A stretch of 64,000 nt of DNA from an uncultured Selenomonadales bacterium (GTDB lineage: Bacteria > Bacillota > Negativicutes > Selenomonadales > Selenomonadaceae), in contig CAMHCS010000005.1 of assembly GCA_946183785.1 (NCBI GenBank), positions 1 through 64,000 on the forward strand, in the 5' to 3' direction. Position 1 is the stretch's first letter, and every line of letters begins with the position of its first letter. The notes beneath the pieces are model-generated. The model saw only the letters and a program-made list of their open reading frames with translations, ran no database searches and had not been told where the DNA came from. This document shows positions 51,143-58,924 of the stretch, piece by piece. A program made the position numbers and the translations under genes.

Positions 51143-51550
51143 TCAACGAACGCGGGCGGCTTCCTCTTCCTTCGGCTCCTCTTCGGGAATGCCGACGCCC
51201 TGCACATGGATATTGACCTCGACTACGGAAAGGCCCGTCATTGTCTCGATTGCCTGCTTGACGTTCTCCTGCACCGCCAGCGCGACCTCGGGAATACGCA
51301 CGCCGTATTTCACGATAATATAGAGATCCACGGCCGCTTCCGTCTCGCCGACCTCGACCTTGACGCCCTTCGCGAAATTCTTCTTGCCAAGGATCTCCGC
51401 GATACCGCCTGCAATGCCGCCGCTCATGCCCTCGATGCCCTTGACCTCAGTCGCTGCAAGACCGGCTATGATGCTGACTACCTCGTCCGCAATCCGCACT
51501 GCGCCCAGCGCGCCCTTCTTGTTCAAAGCCTCCGATTTGTTCTCTGCCAT
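51143..51550 (-). CDS. asp23: Asp23/Gls24 family envelope stress protein
   Basis: A 135-residue protein with the Asp23 core (VRIADEVVSIIAGLAATEVKGIEGMSGG; YIIVKYGVRIPEVALAVQENVKQAIETMTGLSV). It is linked to cell-envelope stress. ATG 51550 follows GGGGAGGTAATTTTC. It heads the operon with AmaP, DUF2273 and NusB and has a clear promoter (51640-51668). Confidence 0.93.
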   Translation of the reverse strand: MAENKSEALNKKGALGAVRIADEVVSIIAGLAATEVKGIEGMSGGIAGGIAEILGKKNFAKGVKVEVGETEAAVDLYIIVKYGVRIPEVALAVQENVKQAIETMTGLSVVEVNIHVQGVGIPEEEPKEEEAARVR

Positions 51551-51606
51551 GAAAATTACCTCCCCGTTATCATTTTTTCTGCCGTTTTGCAGGGCAACTA
51601 TACGCC

Positions 51607-51624
51607 CCTCCCGCGAGCGGGAGG
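51607..51624 (-). promoter_or_regulatory. Hairpin in the asp23 leader
   Basis: CCTCCCG and CGGGAGG form a perfect 7-bp stem with a 4-base loop, in the leader RNA. No T run follows, so it is not a terminator. Confidence 0.5.
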
Positions 51625-51639
51625 CAGATTACCTCTTTT

Positions 51640-51668
51640 ATTATAACAGACATTGAAGCGGTGCACAA
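51640..51668 (-). promoter_or_regulatory. Promoter of the asp23 operon
   Basis: On the minus strand TTGTGC (51668-51663), a 17-base spacer and exact TATAAT (51645-51640). It may drive the whole block down to nusB or beyond. Confidence 0.7.
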
Positions 51669-51681
51669 TCAAAATCCAAAA

Positions 51682-51709
51682 CAAAAAGGCCGCCGAAAAA
51701 ACGACGGCC
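51682..51709 (-). terminator. Terminator after efp
   Basis: GGCCGCCG (51688-51695) pairs with CGACGGCC (51702-51709) with one mismatch. TTTTTG follows on the minus strand. Confidence 0.8.
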
Positions 51710-51723
51710 CTCTTGGTCAAATA

Positions 51724-52281
51724 TTATGCGCGCTCAATGTATGCGCCGGTGCGAGTGTCGACGCGGAGCTTGTCGCCCTCGTTGACGAAAAGCGGCACGC
51801 GGACCTCGTAGCCCGTCTCGACCTTCGCCATTTTCGTCGCGCCGGTGGCCGTGTTGCCTTTGACGCTGGGCTCGCACTCGACAACCTCGAGCACGACGGC
51901 GTTCGGCAGTGTGATGCCGATGACCTTCCCCTTGAAGCTCTGGACGACGACTTCCATTTCTTCTTTCAGATAGTTCAACGCGTCGCCAAGCTGCTCCTTT
52001 GTCAGCTCGGTCTGTTCAAAGGACTCGGTATCCATGAACGTATACTGACCGTCGGACTCATAAAGGTACTGCATTTTGCGGCTCTCCAGATGCGCGGGCG
52101 GCATTTTCTCGTTCGGGTTGAACGTGCGCTCGATGACGGCGCCCGTCTCCACGTTCTTGATCTTCGTGCGGACAAAGGCTGCACCCTTTCCCGGCTTGAC
52201 ATGCTGGAACTCGACGACCTGCCACGCGCCGCCGTCAATCTCGATCGTAAGTCCCGTCCTGAAATCTGTGCTTGAAATCAT
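51724..52281 (-). CDS. efp: Elongation factor P
   Basis: A 185-residue three-domain protein of normal length. The tip region is HVKPGKGAAFVRTKIKN (Lys about 32, the usual modification site). The late signature is VLEVVECEPSVKGNTATGATKMAKVETG. It rescues ribosomes stalled at polyproline stretches; several proteins here have such stretches (TonB, the exported protein at 17467). It follows the aminopeptidase gene by about 30 bases and ends at a terminator. Confidence 0.96.
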   Translation of the reverse strand: MISSTDFRTGLTIEIDGGAWQVVEFQHVKPGKGAAFVRTKIKNVETGAVIERTFNPNEKMPPAHLESRKMQYLYESDGQYTFMDTESFEQTELTKEQLGDALNYLKEEMEVVVQSFKGKVIGITLPNAVVLEVVECEPSVKGNTATGATKMAKVETGYEVRVPLFVNEGDKLRVDTRTGAYIERA

Positions 52282-52313
52282 TTGTTTCTCTCCCTTTTGT
52301 TTTTATAATTTTA

Positions 52314-53390
52314 TTATAATATTTCCATCAGCTCTTTGCCGCTTTTCGTCAGCGGCACGCCGCCGGTCTCCGTCACCAACACAGTGTCCTCGATACGTAA
52401 TCCGCATTTCCCCGGCAGGTAGACGCCCGGTTCCACCGTGACGATCATGCCGGGCAACAGGCTTTCACAGTCGCTCTTCCTGGAAAGACGCGGTTCCTCA
52501 TGAATCTCAAGGCCGAGACTGTGCCCGAGCCCGTGCCCGAAATACTCGCCGTAGCCTGCGTCCGTCAACCGCTGCCGAACTTCCGCGTCTATCGCTCTGC
52601 CCGACGCGCCGGGCTTCACCATGGAAACGCCCAGCTTCTGCGCGTCCAGCACGGTTTGGTACAACACGCGCTGCGCGTCGCTCGCCCGCCCGACGCAGAC
52701 GGTGCGCGTCATGTCCGAATGATAGCCTTCGTACACCGCGCCGTAGTCCATTGTAACAAATTCTCCCAAAACAATCAACTTTTCCGTTGCAACTCCGTGC
52801 GGCAGGCTACCGCGCTCTCCTGAAGCGACAATCGTCGGGAACGCGGGGCGCTCGGAGCCAAGATCGCGCATCGTCGTTTCGAGCTGCGCCGCGACCTCCC
52901 GCTCTGTGACGCCCGGACGGATAAACCCGACGATGTCCAGAAACGCCGCGTCACCGATTTCGGCAGCCTTTTCCATCGCAGCGATTTCCTCCGCCTCTTT
53001 GACCATCCGAAGTTCATCAAGATGGACGGAAATATCGAGCGCCGCCGCCCCATCCAAAAATTCGCGAAACTTCGTAAAGGAATCATACGTCATCGCGTTG
53101 CCCTCAAAGGCGAGTTTTTTCCAGCCATGCGCTTTGACGCACTTTGCCGCCCGGACAAAAAGACCGTCTTTTTGCTCAGCGAGTTCAAAAAGCGGGGCCT
53201 GTTTCGCCGCCTGTTCCATGTAGCGGGCATCAGTGACGAGCAGCGCGTCATTCTGCGAAATCAGGAGCAATGTGTCGTCGCCGCGAAAGCCGCTGAAATA
53301 ATGGAGATTGACTTCCTTGTTGACGGCGACGGCGTCCGCGCCCTTTTCGCGCAAAAAATCGCGCAGCCGCGAAAGTCGGTCCGCGATCAT
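52314..53390 (-). CDS. Xaa-Pro aminopeptidase (M24 family)
   Basis: A 358-residue protein. The N-terminal creatinase-like domain is followed by the pita-bread metallopeptidase with VTMDYGAVYEGYHSDMTRTV (two Asp), GEYFGHGLGHSLGLEIHEEP (His) and MIVTVEPGVYLPGKCGLRIEDTV (two Glu). It removes N-terminal residues before proline in the cytoplasm. Its start overlaps aroQ by ATGA, and efp follows, a common Firmicute order. Confidence 0.94.
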   Translation of the reverse strand: MIADRLSRLRDFLREKGADAVAVNKEVNLHYFSGFRGDDTLLLISQNDALLVTDARYMEQAAKQAPLFELAEQKDGLFVRAAKCVKAHGWKKLAFEGNAMTYDSFTKFREFLDGAAALDISVHLDELRMVKEAEEIAAMEKAAEIGDAAFLDIVGFIRPGVTEREVAAQLETTMRDLGSERPAFPTIVASGERGSLPHGVATEKLIVLGEFVTMDYGAVYEGYHSDMTRTVCVGRASDAQRVLYQTVLDAQKLGVSMVKPGASGRAIDAEVRQRLTDAGYGEYFGHGLGHSLGLEIHEEPRLSRKSDCESLLPGMIVTVEPGVYLPGKCGLRIEDTVLVTETGGVPLTKSGKELMEIL

Positions 53391-53836
53391 GAACGCGCCT
53401 CCGAAAGCCGCCGGATTACGACCTCCAGCGCCGCCATATAGCTGTCCTCGCCAAAGCCTGCAATCTGTCCCATCACCACCGGGGAGATTACCGAATGATG
53501 ACGAAACTCCTCCCGCTGATGAATATTCGAAAGATGCACCTCAATAACCGGCGTCGGGATTGCCGCGATCGCGTCGCGAATTGCCACGCTGTAATGGGTA
53601 AACGCGGCCGCGTTCAAGATCACGAACGCATATCCCTTCTTCGGCACTTCCTGCAAAGTGTCTACCAGAACACCCTCATGATTCGACTGCAAAAAGTCGA
53701 CCGCAATCCCCGCTTCCTTCGCCCGCGCCGCAATCATCGCATTGATATCGTACAGCGTCGTCCGCCCGTAAATCTCCGGTTCCCTCGTCCCCAAAAGATT
53801 CAGGTTCGGCCCGTGCAGGACCAAGATTTTATTCAT
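53387..53836 (-). CDS. aroQ: Type II 3-dehydroquinate dehydratase
   Basis: A 149-residue enzyme of normal length for the dodecameric type. Motifs are VLHGPNLNLLGTREPEIYG, FLQSNHEGVLVDTLQ, AFVILNAAAFTHYSVAIRDA and EVHLSNIHQREEFRHHSVIS. It acts in the shikimate pathway. It is the first gene of the aroQ-peptidase-efp operon. AAAGGGATATGGT precedes ATG 53836. Confidence 0.95.
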   Translation of the reverse strand: MNKILVLHGPNLNLLGTREPEIYGRTTLYDINAMIAARAKEAGIAVDFLQSNHEGVLVDTLQEVPKKGYAFVILNAAAFTHYSVAIRDAIAAIPTPVIEVHLSNIHQREEFRHHSVISPVVMGQIAGFGEDSYMAALEVVIRRLSEARS

Positions 53837-53950
53837 ACCATATCCCTTTCACTTCAAGATTTACAAAATTTGTTTTTCATTATATAATAACTTAGATTAC
53901 TCCGCAACTGGATCAACGCGGATGTCGAAAACAATCATATTATAGTGGAA

Positions 53951-54026
53951 ATCCCTGTCCGTCAAAAAGCAACGGACAGAGAACGGGGATATGCCTCTTG
54001 CATGGCAAGGCCGTATTCCCGTTATT
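53951..54026 (+). promoter_or_regulatory. Two-hairpin structured leader before a diguanylate cyclase gene
   Basis: ATCCC-CTGTCCGT...ACGGACAG-...GGGGAT folds at 53951-53990 (8-bp inner stem 53955-53962 with 53972-53979). Overlapping it, GGGGATATGCC...GGCCGTATTCCC folds at 53984-54020 around TTGC/GCAA. The two share GGGGAT, so they could be alternative structures. No T run follows. Confidence 0.45.
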
Positions 54027-54053
54027 TCGTTCAGGAAAAGGAATTGAATAATT

Positions 54054-55430
54054 ATGGCTATCGTTCGTTTTCTGCAGTCTGATTCCGACATAACTATATC
54101 TCTGAGAAAACTCAATGTTTTTATGCTGATTGCCGCCGCTCTCATTTCGGCAACCCTTTTTTTCGCGATGCGTCAGACCAAGTCGATGTACGAAGACGCC
54201 CATGCAATCACGCAGCAGCTCCGCGAATCGGAGGAAACCTCTTTCAATCTGCAGGCTGCTTCCGATTTTCTGACCGAGGAATGCCGACTATTCGTCGTCA
54301 CCGGTGAGAAAAAACACCTCGATAATTATTTCCAAGAAGCCTTTGTCGAAAAACGCCGCGAGAAATCATTGGAATTGATCAAATCCAAGTATAACAACTC
54401 GACAGCCTATCTGGAATTGCAGACCGCGATGAACGGCTCCCTTTTCCTCATGGTCATGGAGTATCACGCCGCAAGGCTCGCGGTTGACGCGTACGGCTAT
54501 AATATCAAAGATTTTCCGAACGAAATTCAGCTGGTCCAGCTGCCTCAAAACGAAGCGTCGCTTTCTCCCCAGCAAAAGGGCGACATCGCGAAAGCAATGC
54601 TTTTCAACGAAGAGTACAGACGCCAAAAGAAATTTATTTCCAATCATATGATGAACTGCGTGATGGAGCTCGAAAGAGCGATTTGGGAAAAGCAAGCGGA
54701 GGTTGCCGACCGCCTTAAGAGCACGATATTCATCGAACACGTTTTAACGGTGCTTTTGATTGCAGTCTTGCTCGGCATCGTATACCTGACCTCACGATTG
54801 GTGATTTTCCCATTGCAAGACTGTGTGACGCTGATTCGCAAAGACGAGAAAATACCTGTGAAGGGCGCCAAAGAAATACAATTCCTCGCGAAAACGTATA
54901 ACGAGATGCGGGAAGCGAATCTTCGCCAACGTGAACAGCTCAATTTTGAAGCAATGCACGACAAACTGACAACCCTGTATAACCGTCGGGGCTTCGAAAA
55001 ACTGCTGGACAATCTCGATCTCAGCGAAGCTGCCGTCCTGATGGTCGATCTCGACAAGTTCAAATCGGTCAACGATATCTACGGCCACGATATAGGAGAC
55101 AAAATATTGGTCAAGGTATCCAAGACGCTGCTTGACTACTTTGGGAACGACGGACATGTGTGCCGGCTCGGCGGGGACGAGTTTGTCGTCGTTATGGAAA
55201 ACACAACTCCAGCCGTGCAGGATCAACTAAAAAAACAAATAGATTTAATCAACAAAAAACTCAAAGCCGGAGCGGACGGGCTCCCTCCCATATCGGTCAG
55301 TGTAGGCGTATCGTTCTGCAACGGGCACAAGAACGTCAAGTCCATCCTGAAACTCGCCGATGCCTCGCTTTACGAAGCGAAGGAGAGCGGCAGAAGCAAC
55401 GTACGTTTCAGCACCGAACCCGAAACATAA
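54054..55430 (+). CDS. Membrane diguanylate cyclase with extracytoplasmic helical sensor
   Basis: A 458-residue protein: membrane segment (about 23-42), helical extracytoplasmic domain (about 43-225), second membrane segment (about 227-249), a short HAMP-like linker and a GGDEF domain (about 300-450) with the exact RLGGDEF. The I-site is absent (GNDG where RxxD would be), so product inhibition is unlikely. The extracytoplasmic region is a long four-helix-like chain (QQLRESEETSFNLQAASDFL). No ribosome site is close (AAGGA 11 bases upstream of ATG 54054). It is monocistronic with a structured leader. Confidence 0.9.
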   Translation: MAIVRFLQSDSDITISLRKLNVFMLIAAALISATLFFAMRQTKSMYEDAHAITQQLRESEETSFNLQAASDFLTEECRLFVVTGEKKHLDNYFQEAFVEKRREKSLELIKSKYNNSTAYLELQTAMNGSLFLMVMEYHAARLAVDAYGYNIKDFPNEIQLVQLPQNEASLSPQQKGDIAKAMLFNEEYRRQKKFISNHMMNCVMELERAIWEKQAEVADRLKSTIFIEHVLTVLLIAVLLGIVYLTSRLVIFPLQDCVTLIRKDEKIPVKGAKEIQFLAKTYNEMREANLRQREQLNFEAMHDKLTTLYNRRGFEKLLDNLDLSEAAVLMVDLDKFKSVNDIYGHDIGDKILVKVSKTLLDYFGNDGHVCRLGGDEFVVVMENTTPAVQDQLKKQIDLINKKLKAGADGLPPISVSVGVSFCNGHKNVKSILKLADASLYEAKESGRSNVRFSTEPET

Positions 55431-55442
55431 TATCCGTACTGA

Positions 55443-55490
55443 AAAGTCCCTAAAAGCCAATCAAGCGCTTTTAGGGACTTTCTATTTTGC
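55443..55490. terminator. Strong terminator after the diguanylate cyclase, probably bidirectional
   Basis: AAAGTCCCTAAAAGC (55443-55457) pairs perfectly over 15 bp with GCTTTTAGGGACTTT (55467-55481), followed by CTATTTT. Its A/T-rich ends suit both strands, so it may also end the leftward acylphosphatase operon. Confidence 0.85.
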
Positions 55491-55571
55491 CTGGTGTGAT
55501 GACACTATGACGTCATATGCGTCGTCGTTTAAACGACCAAAATCATCGTTTCAATATGCTGGTTCTGAATC

Positions 55572-55850
55572 TTATTTTCTCACTTCAAAACCCGTCTCTC
55601 CCTCAACGTTCTTGCAGAACTCGAAGGTCATGTGCTCGACCTTGCAGAAACCGTTGCCTTCTTGGATCCGCGATTTCAGCTCGCCGAAGTGCGCCTCGTC
55701 GCCCTGCGCCTCCATGACCACCGAACCGTCGGGCATATTCTTCACCCACCCCGTGAACCCAAGCGCCTGCGCAACGCCTTGCACAAAGACGCGAAAGCCG
55801 ACGCCCTGGACTCTGCCCATAAAGCGCCCCGCATGTCGAACCGTTGCCAT
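55572..55850 (-). CDS. acyP: Acylphosphatase
   Basis: A 92-residue enzyme of normal size. The phosphate loop is GRVQGVGFRVFV (Arg about 19) and the Asn is in GWVKNMPDGSVVMEAQG (about 38). It hydrolyses acyl phosphates in the cytoplasm. It lies 3 bases after the U32 peptidase gene. Confidence 0.95.
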   Translation of the reverse strand: MATVRHAGRFMGRVQGVGFRVFVQGVAQALGFTGWVKNMPDGSVVMEAQGDEAHFGELKSRIQEGNGFCKVEHMTFEFCKNVEGETGFEVRK

Positions 55851-55853
55851 GTT

Positions 55854-57086
55854 TCATTCCTCCTTCGTATCTCTTCGCAATATCGCAAATTTCTCGATCG
55901 GCCGCTCCATGCGGATATGAACTCGCTGCTGCGGGTGCGGCGCAGCCCCGATCGGCGAGCCCTCCTCGTCCGTCATCTCTGCCAGCGGCTGCCGCCAGCC
56001 CTCGCCCGTTGGCTGAAAAATCTCGATTTCCTCGCCGACCCGCATATGATTTCGCTGCTCGACAAGCGCGAAACCCGTCGCCGGGTCGTAATCAAGCGCG
56101 AGACCGACGAACTCCGAGGTTTGCATATAAGAGGAACTGCCGTAAATCTGCGCGTCGTTCGGCGGCCCGCCATGAAAAAAACCATCCGTATAGGCACGGT
56201 GTGAAACCTTCCCCAGCTCCTCCATCCACGCCGAATTAACCGAAAATTTCTCCGGCGCGGCAAAATACGCGTCTATGGCCATACGGTATGCCTTCGTGAC
56301 GCCGGCGACATAGTGAACGCTCTTCATGCGTCCCTCAATCTTCAGACTGTCAACGCCGCTCTCGATGACCTCCGCCAGATACGGCATCAGGCAAAGATCT
56401 TTTGAGTTAAAAATATAGGTCCCCCGCGCGTCCTCTTCGACGGGAAAATACTGTCCCGGCCTCGTCTCCTCCATCAGCGTGTACCGCCAGCGGCACGCCT
56501 GCGCGCAGTTTCCCCGGTTCGCGTCGCGCCCCGTAAAGTAATTGCTCATCAGGCAGCGGCCAGAATAAGAAATGCACATCGCGCCATGCACGAACAGTTC
56601 CAATTCGACGTCACAGCGTCGACGAATTTCTTTTATATCCTCGATCGGGACCTCCCGCGCCAGCACCACGCGTTCCGCACCGAGCCGCTCCCACGCCGCC
56701 ACCGCCGCATAATTCAATGTGTTCGCCTGCGTGCTGATATGCAAGGACAGATTGGGAACAACCTCCCGAGCGATAGAAAACACGCCGAGGTCAGAAACGA
56801 GAATCGCGTCCGCGCCGGCCATCTGCAAAAAGCGAAGATATTCCGGCAACGCCGAAAGCTCCTCGTTATGCGGATAGACGTTGACCGTCACGTAAACCTT
56901 TTTCCCGCACGCATGAGCAAACCGCGCCGCCTCCTTGAGTTCCTGCCGGGAGAAATTGCCGCCCTGCGCCCGCAGTCCGTAAGCCTCGCCGCCGAGATAA
57001 ACGGCGTCCGCGCCGTAAAGCAGCGCCATTTTCAATTTCTCCATATTCCCGGCGGGAGCCAAAAGTTCCGGCTTTTTCCGTTTCAT
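55854..57086 (-). CDS. U32 family peptidase
   Basis: A 410-residue protein. The N-terminal KPELLAPAGNMEKLKMALLYGADAVYLGG is the family start. The signature is ELFVHGAMCISYSGRCLMSNY with RGNCAQACRW following. U32 members include collagenase-like peptidases and the tRNA/rRNA hydroxylase partners TrhP and RlhA, so RNA modification is as likely as proteolysis. ATG 57086 overlaps the methyltransferase stop (ATGA) and has GGAGG 6 bases upstream. Confidence 0.92.
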   Translation of the reverse strand: MKRKKPELLAPAGNMEKLKMALLYGADAVYLGGEAYGLRAQGGNFSRQELKEAARFAHACGKKVYVTVNVYPHNEELSALPEYLRFLQMAGADAILVSDLGVFSIAREVVPNLSLHISTQANTLNYAAVAAWERLGAERVVLAREVPIEDIKEIRRRCDVELELFVHGAMCISYSGRCLMSNYFTGRDANRGNCAQACRWRYTLMEETRPGQYFPVEEDARGTYIFNSKDLCLMPYLAEVIESGVDSLKIEGRMKSVHYVAGVTKAYRMAIDAYFAAPEKFSVNSAWMEELGKVSHRAYTDGFFHGGPPNDAQIYGSSSYMQTSEFVGLALDYDPATGFALVEQRNHMRVGEEIEIFQPTGEGWRQPLAEMTDEEGSPIGAAPHPQQRVHIRMERPIEKFAILRRDTKEE

Positions 57087-57688
57087 TCGTTCCTCCACGA
57101 TACCGCCATGCCGTCTCCCTCGGGGAAGATCTTCGTCCGAAACCCAGGCGCGGAACGGACGAGCCGCAAGTATTCCCGAAGCTGAAGCACCATCGTCCGA
57201 TACGAATGCTTCGGCCACGCCTCGCTTCCCTCGCCCTCGACGAGTCCACGAAAGAGCACGTTGTCCGCGACGACGACAGCGCGAGATGTGAGCAGGGGCT
57301 GAACGCCGAGCCAGAAATCAGGATAGCGCGACTTCGCCGCGTCGATGAACACAAAGTCAAAAGCGCCTGAAAGCGTCGGCAAAAGCGCCTCCGCTGCGCC
57401 GACGAGGACCTTGGCCCGCGCCTCATATCCTGTGCGGCGAAGAAACGATCGCGCAGTCTCCGCAAAGGCGGCGTCGCGCTCGATCGTCACGATTTCCGCC
57501 TCCGGCAAAGTCCGAAGCGCCAGAATCGCCGAATAGCCAATGGCCGTCCCAAGCTCCAAGATCCGGCGCGGCAAAGTCTCGCGCAGCGTTCGCAAAAACA
57601 CGGGTCGAGCCGCCTCGGTCAAAATCGGCGTCTCGTTTTCCCGCGCATACTGCTCCATCTCGTCAAGCAATGCATCGATATTATCCAT
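57083..57688 (-). CDS. SAM-dependent O-methyltransferase (YrrM/TrmR type)
   Basis: A 201-residue class I methyltransferase with ILELGTAIGYSAILAL (SAM-binding, about 40-55), VTIERD and FDFVFIDAAKSRYPDFW (about 107-123) of the catechol-O-methyltransferase-like group. In Bacillus the relative YrrM/TrmR methylates tRNA 5-hydroxyuridine. The coupling with a U32 gene, whose relatives make that hydroxyuridine, supports a tRNA wobble role here. ATG 57688 overlaps the stop of an 11-codon leader. Confidence 0.9.
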   Translation of the reverse strand: MDNIDALLDEMEQYARENETPILTEAARPVFLRTLRETLPRRILELGTAIGYSAILALRTLPEAEIVTIERDAAFAETARSFLRRTGYEARAKVLVGAAEALLPTLSGAFDFVFIDAAKSRYPDFWLGVQPLLTSRAVVVADNVLFRGLVEGEGSEAWPKHSYRTMVLQLREYLRLVRSAPGFRTKIFPEGDGMAVSWRNE

Positions 57689-57723
57689 TACCAGCGCACG
57701 CGGCTTTTTTCTGCAGGTTTCAT
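57688..57723 (-). CDS. Possible 11-residue leader peptide before the methyltransferase
   Basis: On the minus strand AAGGGGAAG lies 6 bases before ATG 57723. The frame reads MKPAEKSRVRW and stops at TAA, which shares its last base with the ATG of the methyltransferase (TAATG). The larger gene has no strong ribosome site of its own, so termination-reinitiation coupling is likely. Confidence 0.5.
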   Translation of the reverse strand: MKPAEKSRVRW

Positions 57724-57776
57724 TTCAACTTCCCCTTATTTTATACGGGTTCTGCTTTCATAATATCATAAACGCA

Positions 57777-57823
57777 GTCAAAAAACATCCTCTTTTTGTT
57801 CAAACCACAAAGAGAGGATGTTT
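57777..57823 (-). terminator. Terminator of the TonB-receptor operon
   Basis: AAACATCCTCT (57783-57793) pairs perfectly with AGAGGATGTTT (57813-57823). TTTTTTG follows on the minus strand. Confidence 0.85.
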
Positions 57824-57922
57824 CGGTTATGTGCGGCAGCCGCTTGATTTGTTTTTTTAATCGCTACAAACAAGCTCCGCAGGGGAAATATCCCTTGCGT
57901 ATCAGTTAAGACTCAAAACTGC

Positions 57923-58924
57923 TCATTCTCCCGAAAATGAAAGATGACGGTTGTCTTCCTGGCGAAAAGCGTCGCCATAGGCGCAGAAGGCGATTTCCTG
58001 AATGCCGAAGACAAAATCCTGGGAACCGTTATAGATGTAGCCCTCCCGTGGGTAAAAGAACGCCTGATTCTGGATGGCCTTCATGGATTGCAGTGCAGGG
58101 TCTTCCAAATAACCGCGGATGAACTCTTTTGTGTCAAAGGTTCCTTGGTCATCATAGTTCGGCAAGAGCAGGATATCCGGGTTGATCTTGACGAGCAGTT
58201 CCTTCGTCAGAATCTGGCTGTTTCTCAGGCCAATCGCCGCAATGCCGTTGATGACGCCCGCGTGCTTGCACATATCGTCGAAAGCGCTCCCCGCGCCGCC
58301 ATAAGTCGTCATCACCGACAGTAATACGACAGACTTTCGCTCGCTCTCCGGGATTTCGGCCACCTTAGCCTCAATCTCACGCATCACCTCGTCCATGGCC
58401 ACGATAAGCTTTTCCCCGCGCTCCTCCTCCCAAAGCCCTGTCGCCATCAGTCGGATATTCGCCTGCACATCCTCGTAGTTCTCACTGGAGCCGCAGACAA
58501 TGACGGGGATTTTCAAATCATCCATCACTGCAATTTGCTCCGGGCTCGTCCAGGGTGTGGCGAATACCACGTCAGGCCGTAAAGCGGCGACTTGCTCCGC
58601 TGTGGGATTTCCCACTTTCTCAGGGATCTTACGCGCCTTCTCCACGATCACCGATTCCTTCGGATCGTCGTGGAACCGGTTGATAGCCACCATCTTATCG
58701 GTGGTGACGAGACCGAGGGCAATCTCGTCCGTGTAAATAGACAGCGTCAGGATACGCTCTGGTTTCTTCGGAATCTCTACGACACGGCCAAGCGCATCTC
58801 GTACCTTGCGCCCCTGCACGTCGGAAGAGCGTTGAGCCGGAGGCTTGCCGCAGGAAACGGTGAGAAGCACGGCAAACAGCACGAACACCGCACATACGCT
58901 GTATAAAAGCCGAGGTCTCATCAC
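57923..58924 (-). CDS. Periplasmic metal-chelate/cobalamin-type binding lipoprotein
   Basis: A 333-residue FecB/BtuF-family receptor (class III binding fold). The lipoprotein signal ends in LLTVSCGK (Cys about 26). The domain begins RVVEIPKKPERILTLSIYTDEIALGLV and continues with VAALRPDVVFATPWTSPEQ and LLVKINPDILLLPNYD. It would deliver a siderophore, haem or corrinoid from the TonB receptor to an inner-membrane ABC transporter that is not in the window. Its start overlaps the TIM-barrel gene by ATGA, and a terminator follows. Confidence 0.9.
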   Translation of the reverse strand: MMRPRLLYSVCAVFVLFAVLLTVSCGKPPAQRSSDVQGRKVRDALGRVVEIPKKPERILTLSIYTDEIALGLVTTDKMVAINRFHDDPKESVIVEKARKIPEKVGNPTAEQVAALRPDVVFATPWTSPEQIAVMDDLKIPVIVCGSSENYEDVQANIRLMATGLWEEERGEKLIVAMDEVMREIEAKVAEIPESERKSVVLLSVMTTYGGAGSAFDDMCKHAGVINGIAAIGLRNSQILTKELLVKINPDILLLPNYDDQGTFDTKEFIRGYLEDPALQSMKAIQNQAFFYPREGYIYNGSQDFVFGIQEIAFCAYGDAFRQEDNRHLSFSGE

